64,000 bases of DNA from Chlorophyllum brunneum. Its lineage: Eukaryota; Basidiomycota; Agaricomycetes; Agaricales; Agaricaceae. Below the pieces are notes generated by a model. It was not told the origin of the DNA. It was given only the letters and a program-made list of their open reading frames with translations, and made no database searches. Position 1 is the first letter of the stretch, and every line of letters starts with the position of its first letter. The position numbers and the translations under genes are program-made. Of the stretch, positions 12,327-22,956 are shown piece by piece. The stretch lies in assembly GCA_963576785.1 (NCBI GenBank), contig OY756145.1, positions 2,232,001 to 2,296,000 on the forward strand. The letters run 5' to 3'.

Positions 12327-15300
12327 TCACTACGGTTTCCAAGCAATCAACTATACCGACAATACGAGACCAAGGATCTTACCATGAAGTACATATTTCC
12401 CGCCTGGTTTTCGTGCAATGGTCTGAACCGTTCCCTCAGATTTTGGGATCCGTCCGCGGTGGATGACGCCGTATCAGAGCCAGCACGAGGATCATAGTGG
12501 TTCTTAGCCCGTTTGCACACAAGGTGGGCATCTACCAAATCGAATCAGATTGGGAAGAGGGGTTTATGAAATACCAGCGTACAGTAGACTGGCGCGGGGA
12601 TGGATACAGAGCGCGTTGCGCGCGCAAAGATATGACAGAGTGAAAAGGACAGAAGTTGAAGACTGTCCGCGCTAGAAGTCCGGAAACAAAAGATTTAGCC
12701 AAGTCGAGAAATACATATTATATCAGCACACTTGAATTTGTTATCCTGTTCAGGCGAAATTCAGCTGATTTTGAACGACTGGAAGGATTAAGCTAACTCA
12801 CGTCATGAATGACCTACACCACCACCACGATTATAAGCGCCTGTGTCAAGCCATAAATCATCATTCGAGTACGCACCGAATAATGCGAAGGTCGACTCGT
12901 TCCAATCAAGCCCCCATGGCTGAGCAGGTAAAAATCAAAATCGACCGGATGAGTGATCACCTGGTCGACGACCATCCCAGCCGGACAGTTCCCACTCCTT
13001 GGATCTGCCTGGTTCTTGTCGTTTTCATTCTGGGGACAGAACCTGGTTCGTGGGTGTATAAGTCGCGGAAGAGGTGCGGCACGACAGACGGAGTACCTAT
13101 AATGGTGTCGCTTTCCAACAACGATGAAAGTGATCTTTGGATTGAATTTCGCCGCTTTGCAGGCGTCTTGGAAAAATCGTTAGTCGTCCTTATTAAAACC
13201 GAGACGGTCACAATTGCGTACCTTGGATCGCCTTGAGTTCTACAATGATTGACGACTTAAAACTGTGTCGCCAGAATCGAGTCAAAACGTACCGTTGTCA
13301 CGGACGATTTCAAACTCTCCCTCAGAAACACCATCTACGCGATATATGTTGATTAAACAGAAAGGGACCCAGAAGTGATAAAATGATGCACCTCGGAAAA
13401 ACAGTAGTCGCGTCGGACTTGCAGTGCGTGCGTCACGCTTTTCCACCGTGGCCTGATAACCTTTGTACTTATTGAAGATATGCTGCGTCCAAGCCTCGGA
13501 TCAGTGTTATAGAAGCAACGAAGTGCGTCAAATTTCCGTACAAGACACATTTCTCGAAGGTCAGTAATGTCTTCTCTCCTGCCTTCTTGCGCACGACTCG
13601 TAGCAACATACTTGACGGCGTGGGAGTCGACGCTTCCGACGAGAGATGCGTATGACGGAATCCCGAGTCCAGCAGAATGAGGGGGTGGATGCATTACGTC
13701 GGCACCTTGGTAATGAAAGTCAGAGTAGAATGAATGAATAGAGAATATCCCTTTTACCGAGAATGAGGGTCGGCTCTCTGAGAAAGTCCGCTCCACGATC
13801 AGCGGGGGAAAGTATGGAGTTGATCCCCCCAAGCTTCGGATTAATCCTAAGGAAGGGTTAGCAGAAGAGAGCTTCGAGAAGCCGGTAACGAACTTGAGCA
13901 GAATATTGTTCCAAAATTGATCATTTGCTCTGAGGCATTTCGATGCTTGCATACACTGCGTCGGGATACCTTTCTGTACTCGGATGAGGAGATAAACATG
14001 GACGGTCCGTGAAGAAATTACGAACGCTGACATCGCCAAAACTAGGATATTCTTAATCACACAAGATGGCAGTAGCACATCTAGACGCTTACTGTTTGGT
14101 GGCCGTGTAGATGTCCCCCGCAACATTGGGGAGAATTACAACAAAAAGCCCCGGTCCTTCTTTCTTGGCTTCTGGGGGTAGAGCTACACATTGCTGGCCA
14201 ACCTCCATGAATTGCTATGGTATGATATCATGCACTTGGTCGAGGTGTGCGACGAATGAGCTGAAACCCACCTGAGGTATATTTCCTTGCCCGTTGCACC
14301 ATTTGATGGCAGGCTGCTCCATCAATACGGTTATCCCTTTGTAAAGGCATTGAGGGTCAACCCGTCTTGCCAGTCAGTTTACACTTACCTCGAGCACGCG
14401 CTCCACGCACGATATCCTTGACCAGACGGTCAGCAGCAGCGGCATTAAACCTCTGTTGCGTTTCATATATGATGACGGCCCACTTGCGAATGACCGCTGG
14501 GCGGTAAAATTTCTTATCCACCCTGGCGGTCGGTTAGTATCGTAAAATATTTTCACTCAACGCATGAAAAGCTCACATATTCCACATTCCATTATTCGGC
14601 CGCTGTACACTATCTTGAAGCCTCTGAGGAAGAGAGAATTAAACGACACTTACCACAGTCTTCTCCTTGCTATCTGCGTGGTAGTTCAAGGGAGGAGTCG
14701 GGAGCACCCTTGCGGGAATGGAGAGGGGCTCCGAGGATACCATTTCAATACCGAAGTGTTGAACGATGGGGGATCGGTCGAAAGACAATAGCTGAGGGGT
14801 GATGAGTGAAATTGACTGCCAGAATTGGGACAGACATTACATCTAGACCCTTCCGTATGTTACGGAAACGATCAGTAGGCCTCATCCTGGCGAAATCGAC
14901 CATCTCCCTAGTCTTGTCCTGGAACAGTTCCTTCTTCATAATCTTACCCTCTGGTACCACGCACAGCTCCAATGGAATTAGTGCCCCGGATTCAACCTAG
15001 GTCCACAAGCATAATTGGATCCCCGCAAAAGTACGCTGACCTAAGGCTTACCTCTACACATACGGCTTCGGGAAACCTGAGTGGTCTGTTCGCTTGGAGT
15101 TGGAAATACGTCGCAACATCCATCATCCGGCCCTCGAAGTCAAAGGTCAAGTCGCGAGCACCAGACTTGCTCACGCCCTTGATCGTCCGACTCCTGTTGT
15201 TGTGGGTGGCCTTGACTGTCAAGTTTGTGAGGAAATTTGACAACGCTCTGACCATCTTTGGTGTGAAACCGTGCCTGGGCGCAAGCATGCGAGGATCCCG

Positions 15301-16574
15301 GGCATCGAAAAAACTCAAGCACACATCCAACAGCGGACCAGACTTGTACATCATCGCCGTCGTGACGTCGACATTGATGAGCATTCTGTTTGCTGCTGGG
15401 CGAACAGACTGAAAGTAACCTCTCCATAGTTCGACCCCGCCACCGATATCCCTTCTCTCCGAGGGAACAAAAAACGACTTCGAGTTTGTCGGATACTGAA
15501 AAATGACGTCCATACGAATAGCTACATTGAACGACTATGGTAACAGCTCAATCTTTAAGAGTTCCAGATATTGAGCGAAAAACCTCCCTGGATCGTGGTC
15601 AGGATAGCATTATCAGCACCTTGTCGGCCGGCCAAAAAGTCATGGAGGAGCCTTGAGAGGGGACGAAGACAGTTCAGGGTCAATTCTATGAGTGTGTAGA
15701 ATGCTTACTGAGGATTAAGACTGGCAACTTTAGTAATAGTGACTTCGTATACCTTGGGTGGCCGGCGGGCATTGGGATTTGGAGGATAGAGAGGAAAAGA
15801 CCACTTCGAAGCAGGCGTTTCAGTCGAATCAAACTACGAGCCAAGTGAAAACTGTTACAGACACTACCAGAATCCGATGGTCCTAGGGGTAGATCTCGGG
15901 ACGCGAACATGTTTCTGCGGCCGTCAAACACAGCGAGAGGGCTGAACGTCTCGTTGTCAATCTCGGTCTGTAAATGCTTTATAACCTTTATGTTGAATGC
16001 GACCGATTCACTTTCTGGCTTTATCGCTGCGTAGTAGGGTATTGTTACACGAAGAAAATGCATTGAAGACTCAATCGGCAACACTCACAGACTATTAGGT
16101 AAGATGTATCAATATTGGTTTGACTCACGACGAGGGCGACATACCGTCATAATGCCTGATGATTTCATCCGGTACAGTTACCTCATACGCATTGACATTC
16201 ACCGTCAACGTTCGGATAGCCAAAGTCCCATAGTTAGGTCGCTTCACAATGAGGGAACGAACGTGACCTTAGGCCACGATGAACGCATATGAAGACAGAA
16301 ACAGGTCAATAGATCAGATAAAATACTTACCCGCAATGCTGGTCCGACCGTCAGTAACTGCAGGAGCAATAGTGGGGGCAGTGGCAGGGGCACCGTGGTG
16401 AGGAGGGCCGGTGGGGGCACCCGGAGGGCCCCCACGGCCGCCCCCACGAGAGCCTCCACGATCGTTTCCCCGCCCATGGCCACCTCTGTTTGGCTCCCCA
16501 CCACGACCACGACCACGACCCCCACGTCCACGAGAGAGAGAGCCAGCGCCTCTATCAGGAGGTATACGTGACAT
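12327..16574 (-). CDS. AGO: Argonaute (N-L1-PAZ-MID-PIWI) with complete DEDH slicer tetrad, 27 exons
   Basis: Exons: 16574-16331, 16267-16145, 16091-16089, 16026-15863, 15803-15709, 15651-15584, 15521-15052, 14996-14841, 14791-14654, 14602-14577, 14522-14389, 14336-14272, 14214-14093, 14041-14032, 13973-13894, 13846-13758, 13705-13542, 13494-13392, 13334-13293, 13239-13222, 13166-13097, 13042-12877, 12813-12802, 12745-12732, 12671-12583, 12531-12383, 12329-12327. The product is about 938 aa and every phase closes. It opens with an RG-rich tail (residues 5-50), then N and L1 ([25 protein letters not shown]), PAZ, MID and PIWI. Catalytic residues are visible: D in GADVMHP (~665), E in RREDITDL (~707), D in FFRDGVSEG (~752) and H in FYLLSHGG (~837). 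A slicing RNAi effector is expected. The intron between exons 14 and 15 (near GDV/KGIPTQC) has an alternative placement; the other junctions are firm. Confidence 0.9.
16089..16091 (-). other. Putative 3-nt micro-exon (TCT) in the Argonaute gene
   Basis: Between exon 2 (ends HYD + G) and exon 4 (starts CG, then ATAAAGCCA), the 118-nt gap contains CTAATAG|TCT|GTGAGT. This gives two normal introns (16144-16092, 53 nt, donor GTATGT; 16088-16027, 62 nt, donor GTGAGT) around a TCT exon. Inclusion yields HYDVSIKPE, matching the Argonaute consensus YDVxIxP. Skipping with one long intron yields HYDAIKPE. Confidence 0.6.
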
Positions 16575-17330
16575 ATTGGTTATAGACAAAGCTGATAACG
16601 GGAATTTGCTACAAGCTCCCTGATTATATACTCACTGATTGATTAGCACCGGACCCTGGACACTCATCTAACGGCGTTCTTCCAGCTTCTCGCTGATCGC
16701 AGGCTATGCACAGCCTGGGAAAATTCACTTGCCACAAGGTTTAGCAGGACCTAAGTTCAAAGCCCCACCGCGCACCATGCCCAAGAACCAACCGTAGCAG
16801 ATTCCAGTATACTCCAGCATAGTACTGGAGAATCTGCGCCCAGTGTTCGTACAGCACCAGCACATCTAAAAAGCCCGGGTCCGAAGCGGCGGGCTTGTAT
16901 CATACTCCCATGGGTGTCTAAGAAAAAATTGCAGTGCCGGCCGCAAAGCTATGTTTGAGCATACCATGCCCAGGTAAGTTAAGAAAAGTGCCTACATGTC
17001 GTATATATATGCAGGCAGCAATCAAGGGCTACTGTCTTCCCGGGGTCCTTTTGTCAAGGTTTCCGCCACGATGGCGCCGGTATCGGGTGCTGCGGACAGA
17101 AATCAAGACTGCGTTGCACTCTTCTACGTGACGTTCCACGAATGTAAGGTAGAATATTCTAGGTCCCACGTAGAGCCCAATCCAGGACCTTAACTGATGC
17201 GACAGTGTGAGATTACTGGTAAACACCAGACAACTAATTACCTTGCAACAAGGCTCGTGTCAACAACGCAATCGATCTTACACATTTAACACTCACCTAT
17301 ACAGCTAAATGGATCAAATAACATATTTTA
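16575..17330. other. Upstream region of the Argonaute gene
   Basis: This 756-bp stretch lies between the Argonaute start and the trz1 stop. Open frames of 60-70 codons on both strands look like chance. The only structure I notice is the imperfect stem-loop at 16797-16837, listed separately. Confidence 0.45.
16797..16837. repeat. Imperfect inverted repeat upstream of the Argonaute gene
   Basis: The left arm gcagattccagta (16797-16809) pairs with the right arm tactggagaatctgc (16823-16837) with one 2-nt bulge. An inner ctccag/ctggag pair (16812-16817 and 16825-16830) offers an alternative smaller hairpin. It lies about 220 bp upstream of the Argonaute ATG. Its function is unknown and it may be chance. 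Confidence 0.35.
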
Positions 17331-20300
17331 TCACTGACCAAGCGACCCCTCGATCATCGCATGTAAATCCTCATCTCCTTCCTCCGCTGAATCCTTAAAG
17401 CACTGCTCAATAGCCGGAAGATACAAATTCATCTTCCACATTTTATCCAGATCCATTTCCGCAAGGTCAAATGCAACAGTGACGAGAGGGCTCTTGCGAT
17501 CAGTTGCTTTATCGTCAGGTGGTGCAACCACAGAGGGCGGCATTTTCGGATAACGTGCGGAAAAGTGTGTAAGGAGAACGTTCTTTGCATTCATGCTGTA
17601 GAGTAGTTAAATTGAAGGTTTTTAGCGGGAAAGATATAAACGTACTCCCGAGCAACCTGGATTGCCTGTCCAACTGTACTATGTGCTTTTAATCTTGCGA
17701 GTTCCTCTTGGTCGTCTCCCAGGCTCGCTTCATGAATGAGCAAAGTCACACCCGACGCCACCTTGGCAAGGTTCGGAGTTGGCATTGTATCTCCGGAGAA
17801 TCTATGATCGAGATTAAATGCTCGCGTTCACGTCTCATTAAAAGAACGACATACGCTATACTCCAGCCATCCTTATGCTGGAAAAACACTCCAAACGCTT
17901 TGGTCCGGTGGTCAACATCAATCGTCTCGAAGCCGCACAAGTCCAAACCACGGCACATATCCCTCGCGTTCTTCCTGGACCTAAGAAAGCGATTCTCAGC
18001 CTTCCAGATTGAGCAAACAAAGAACTGGAACTCACAGCTGAAGATCTAACCAAGGCTCATATCCACCAACACGCCATGGCCCCATCTTCGGATACTCGTC
18101 GCCCCACTGGAAGTTCAGCGCATCACTCATGACTTGCACGACCCCATTTTCTTTAGAATCGTCATTCAAACCAATATCTTCTAGCTCATGGTATTCCTTG
18201 AGGTAGAGATGAACAGACCGTATCGAGACCACGTAAAGCGGGTGTTTCGGAGATTCTGGGAGCTGGAAAAGAATCAAACGCTGAAAGGGTTAGAGATACT
18301 AAAACCTACCAGCTTTCGTTTCCTCAATAGCTTCGCCAGACCGATATGGTGATCCCCATGTACGTGGCTCACGAAGATACACTTCAAATCTCTCAAAACA
18401 TCATTCACGTCCCCTTCGCTACCTCTCCCAAACCGACGAGTTAACTGTCCCGTCGTGCCCTCGCCCGAATCCAACAAGATATTACCACTCGAAGTCCTGA
18501 TCAACGTTGACAAAACTACAGACACATAATTCAGAAAAACAACCTAGAAAATCGGAGTAAAACCTACCTGTACGATACTTATTCGGAACAGCACTTCCTG
18601 TACCTAAAGGCAAAACAATCACCCCCGAATGTTGCTCCTCCAGTGCGACCGGATGGTTTGAAACAGCTTGTTTCGCTCTCTCAAAAGCTATCGCTGTGGG
18701 CGCTGGTAAAGGCTGAAATTGTTCAAAAGCGGGATGGAATTGGTCGTATGGGAGAGAATCTAATTTTGAGAGACCAGGAGGTCGAAGGGGGACAACAAGA
18801 TTGGCAGACATGACGCGAGTATTGGGGGGCAATGAAGAAATAGCTTCATTCCAGACGAGTGAGTTGTAATTGAGAGTCTGAAAGCACGAGAAACGCACTC
18901 GTGAGTGGAGTTGATGGAGAGGTACTGAATTTGGGAATGGGGAATGTCTCTGGGTCAAGTTGGGATAGACGATACTGGTTAAAGCCATGGCTGGTAAACG
19001 TAACCGGATTTGGACTATGTTCGGGAGAGGACACGATGTGCTGTAAATAATTCAGCTGAAAAACCATGTATGATAACGACCTAAAGGTACCTCTGCTGCC
19101 CCAGAGAATCCCTTCATGAACTCGATGTATCGTTCGTCCTCGAGCACTCCTGGACCAAGAAGGTGGTACACAGCCCTAACTGAATGTTTCTCCAAATCAC
19201 TGGGGTCCGTCGACCGGAAAGATTTGTAGACCGTATCAAAAGAGCGAATAACGGAAGGAATCATCTCAACTGAAGGAACATCAAGTATGATCACAGCTGC
19301 TGGAGGGTCACTCCGGCTCACGCAATCTTCAGGACGAACGGTTCTCATTTCCGGCCCTGAGGGACCAATGACCTCAAAATGAATCGTCTCACCAAGCGAA
19401 AGTCGCGCCCGTAGGGCAGTTCTTGGGACACCAAGTTCATTGAGTTTCTTCCCATCAACTCGACCCCGGAAGCGGGGACCGACGACAACGTACGCGAGAG
19501 TGGAGGATTGTGGAAATGTGGATGGGAAGGAAAATGAGGGTAGCTGTCTCCGGAACCAGTGAGGAGTGTTTCTTCGTCGGTAATCATCTACGACAGATGG
19601 TTCACCCTCCTTCGAAGGGTCTATCTAGATTGGATGAATATGAGATACGAGGAGTAATCAATTGGACGTACAAAGTTCTGGCTGGCCTGCTTTGGCTTGA
19701 ACATGTGCTGTATTACAACCTCCCTGCACTCTTCTGGTGTGAGCTCTGGAGGGGCCCGTTGATCCTGGCGTTTGGGAATTTTGGACGGGCCGGCAAGTGC
19801 ATCTGACCTTTTGCGTTTCTGGCCCAATTCCACCGAATCTTCAGGTGACTCTCCGCAGTGAGGGAACGCCACGAGACGGGAAACGGGAAATGAGTACACG
19901 GTGACGTTCTCATCTTTATATACGACCTCTGGATGCGAGGCGGCTCGGTCAGGTAAGTGTTCGGTCGTTGAGGCGTCTAACTGCTCCCTATGATCAATTA
20001 GGTCATATACGAATCAGAAATACTGAATGAATCTGACCTATAGAGGTACATTCGCATAGACGCAAGATAGTGGCGCAATCCAGGAGGACCAACAATGTCA
20101 AGCTTGTCAATAGCAGCATCCGCAAAGGACATGAGCATGCCTATCCAGAAACTTAGACGAATGGTAGGGTAAGAGTAACATTAGAGCCACCTCCAAGTCC
20201 ACTTGCCCTCTGCGTTGTCACCTGAGTGAGAAATATCCCCCTCATCTTCTTCCAGTTCTTGGAACCCTGGAGAAAGGCGCGGTTTGTATTTTCGCCGACA

Positions 20301-20590
20301 TTGAACATATACTTGGCATTGTCGAAGGTAACAAGGACTGTGGGTTCCGTGTCATATGAGAGGGGAGTAACGACTGTTGTTGACCAGTTCTGCATGTCGT
20401 GGAAGCGCGGCCGCCCGGATGAGAAAGTGCGTGCGAGGCGAGAAGAGGGAGAGCAGGAGCGGCAGAGGAGCTTCAGCAACGCCAGCTTGGCCAAAGAGGG
20501 ACTGCCAAAGCAACCTCCCAATGCGTACCAAAAATGTGTGTGGTGCGCACGTGACCAGCTATTACGACGCGCTGCTCTTGTGATCGGCAT
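17331..20590 (-). CDS. trz1: tRNase Z, long form (tRNA 3'-end endonuclease), with likely mitochondrial presequence
   Basis: Eleven exons: 20590-20191, 20140-20038, 19987-19672, 19624-19091, 19040-18926, 18843-18568, 18515-18310, 18262-18036, 17980-17855, 17801-17646, 17595-17331; about 907 aa. The N-terminal half carries the inactive metallo-beta-lactamase copy (KLDIVGPPGLRHYLASMRMY). The C-terminal half has the zinc motif SHVHGDHHIGL, FSGDTMPT, LLIHEASLGDD and LTHFSARYP. It cleaves pre-tRNA after the discriminator base. Translation from 20590 adds about 65 acid-free, Arg-rich residues ending RTFSSGRPRF before MQNWSTTVV, which looks like a mitochondrial presequence; MQNWS could be a second start for a nuclear form. 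The exon 5/6 junction is the least certain: its 82-nt intron is the only long one here and a nearer acceptor (18878) breaks the phase. Confidence 0.92.
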
Positions 20591-20739
20591 GCATGTGGAC
20601 AATCTCCATCCTGTGAACTCTCCTGCGCCAGGGAACCAACCATGCGTCGATTACACATCCATTCTGCACCTGGAATCTCGCAACATACACAGGCCCGGTA
20701 GTTCCCAGGTTCTTTGTCTCCTATTCACCTCACCCCACC
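20591..20739. promoter_or_regulatory. 149-bp shared promoter of trz1 and the aminotransferase gene
   Basis: This interval separates the divergent start codons at 20590 (minus) and 20740 (plus), and it must contain both promoters. A pyrimidine-rich tract (20708-20738) precedes the plus-strand ATG. I see no recognisable factor site. Confidence 0.4.
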
Positions 20740-22200
20740 ATGCCTTCCAGCGGGTTTGACGTAGTTAACGCACGCTCTCACTTCCCCTCTCTCAAGTCGG
20801 GATACATATTTGCCGATAATGCTGGCGGCTCTCAAGCTTCCCAAGAGTCCATTGACAGAATCTCTGATTATCTCACCAACACAAACGTCCAGCTTGGCGC
20901 AGACTACTCTGTCTCCGTCGAAGCCACCAGACGTGTCATGGTCGACGGCCCAACAGAGGCTACCAAACTTTTTAATGCGCAATCTCCGGATGAGATTGTC
21001 TTTGGAAGTAGCTCGACTCTGAATCTTGAGAATCTCACCCGAGGATTGGAAACCAATATCCAGCCTGGGGATGAATTCATCATCACTGGCGAACACGAAG
21101 GTCAGCCCCTGGGCCCTTGTCAAATAGACCCATGAGCCCTGACATCGTGATAGCAAATGCGGGTCCCTGGAAGAAGCTCGCCAAACGTTGCGGTGCAATT
21201 ATCAAAGTCTGGAACCCGAGGCCTCTCGACCCCAAAAACCCATACTCTGTCAGCCTCCAAATCGAAGATCTTATCCCCCTTATCTCCAACAAAACTCGCA
21301 TCGTCGCCTTCACCGCCTGTTCCAATATCCTCGGAACCATCGTACCAGTCAAGCAAGTCACCCAAGCTATCCGCGCCAGTGCAAAAGCCAAGGGTGCCAA
21401 AAAGGTTGAGATCTCGGTTGATTGCGTCGCGTACGCCCCACACCGTCAGATTGACGTACAAGACTGGGACGTCGACTTTTGCGTCTTCTCTTACTACAAA
21501 GTTTGTTCCATGCCCTGGTGCCTCTACTGAAATGAACCCTGACGTCTTTTTCCCCTTACAGGTCTACGGACCACATATCTCCGCTCTCTATGTCCGTCTT
21601 TCCGTACTCCAAAATTCAGTCACTCCTATCGTTCATCACTTCCTCAAAGTCGATCACACTGCGTACAAGATCCAGCCGGGTGGACCGGGCTACGAAACCG
21701 TCTATGCAACTACAGGAGTCGTATCCTATCTCCTTTCCCTCACGTCTGCCCACAGTCTTCACGCCACTTGGGGTGGCATAGCGCAGCATGAGCAGACATT
21801 AGTAACTCCGCTTATGCAATATCTCACTGATTCGAGGCAGTGGGCACGAGGAGTCCGAGTAGTAGGTGACACATCGGTCAATCTCACTCGGGTTCCTACG
21901 ATCTGCTTCGTCGTCGTTGGTGACCGGGCAATTAAGAGTAAAGATATTGTCAAGATCTTTGACAGGAAGGGTGGAGTAAGTCTTCGAAAGAAGTCAATAA
22001 ACTACCCATTCTAACTCGGTGATGCGCCAATTTTGCAGATCGGCATCCGATATGGACACTTCTATGCTTATACATTAGTTGATGAGCTCACTCCCAAGCT
22101 GGACACGGACGATGGCGTCGTCCGTATCTCCTTGGTTCACTACAACACTGTCCAGGAAGTCAATCGCATTATAGAGATCCTCCATGAAATCTTGGCGTAA
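20740..22200 (+). CDS. PLP-dependent class V aminotransferase, cysteine-desulfurase-like
   Basis: Four exons: 20740-21100, 21154-21500, 21562-21975, 22039-22200; 427 aa, in phase. The fold is that of the cysteine desulfurase-like family: the N-terminus holds DNAGGSQ and the substrate loop LGADYSVS, the middle has a VDCVAYAPHRQIDVQDWDVD strand, and the PLP Schiff-base lysine is in SYYKVYGPH (about K236, split by intron 2). The C-terminal small domain reads GGIGIRYGHFYAY and VRISLVHYNTVQEV. This branch is related to, but distinct from, mitochondrial Nfs1; it lacks the Nfs1 catalytic-loop signature, and its substrate in fungi is not settled. It is divergent from trz1 and convergent with the small secreted protein at 22402. 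Confidence 0.87.
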
Positions 22201-22401
22201 GTACGGTAAGTCAGTGTCCATAGCTACATCAGATGTTGTACAAATGTAAAATGCGTTTCGTATTAACCTAACTACTGAGTCCAAGCAAAGTCCAATTGCC
22301 AAGTCCATAACATCAGTCATTATCTTGAAAGTCATAGCATCATCAATCTGAGTCCGTCGTTTGACTACCTCAGTAGCTGCAGCTCAATTGGGGTTTGTCA
22401 A

Positions 22402-22956
22402 TCAATATGGGAAGCCGCTCTTGATGGTAAACTCGGGAGAGAAATTGCCAGAATCACCAAACACTGATATCCTCATTAGCTCTGAACGCAGAAGCAAAGA
22501 ATGAGAAAGGATACTTACAAACTATGGAATAATCATCATCCTCGATGACCAAGGGTACCTTGACTTTGATCTTGCCATCCAAAATATTGAAATTGGCGGC
22601 CAAAATCACTGTGTGCATAACCAAGGCGAATAATGAGCAATCCATCCTAATCGACACGATCAGTATCACAGAAATCACTCACAAGGAGTCGCGAGATTGC
22701 CCTTCCTCAGCATGATCCTACCAACCCCGTTCGTGATCTGCTCGGGGGGGTTGGACACATCCCAGACAACCTCGACTTCAGAATTACTCTCCCAAACATC
22801 ACCAGCCTTTGGGGAAAGGACAGGTGGGACAAAGACGTCGCGCCTCTCGAGTCCGGCAGCAGGTGCAGCTTGGACAACAAACGAGCCGAGGAGGGTGAAA
22901 ATCGTGAGGAAGAAAGCAAAAAGGTTCATAGTAGAGATGCTAGTCGTGAACTTCAT
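22402..22956 (-). CDS. Small secreted KNH/Ser-Thr-rich domain protein
   Basis: Three exons: 22956-22683, 22608-22519, 22463-22402; 141 aa, in phase. An N-terminal signal peptide (NLFAFFLTIFTLLGSFVVQA) is followed by the short beta-sandwich of the fungal Kre9/KNH-like, Ser-Thr-rich GPI protein family: KAGDVWESNSEVEVVWD, PEQITNGVGRIML and DDDYSIVLFGDSGNFSPEF. Unlike many members it ends directly after the domain (KSGFPY) and has no Ser/Thr stalk or GPI signal, so it is probably freely secreted. The family is linked to the cell wall, but the molecular role is unproven. A second, longer family member lies at 49614-50484 in this window. Confidence 0.85.

Noticed and set aside
13353..14126. 257-codon minus frame inside the Argonaute locus
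   Set aside because: It reads through several introns and changes out of the true frame. Only the segment around [15 protein letters not shown] is genuine, and it belongs to the spliced Argonaute gene.
14603..14653. A 30-nt intron (14653-14624) with a good CCTCAG acceptor in the Argonaute gene
   Set aside because: Using the next acceptor (TACAG, 14603) gives a normal 51-nt intron, keeps the phase and matches the family sequence RPNNGMWNM better.
21157..22014. 285-codon plus frame overlapping the aminotransferase gene
   Set aside because: Its first part is out of frame (Ser/Pro-rich shadow); from 21562 it coincides with exon 3 of the aminotransferase. It is not a separate gene.
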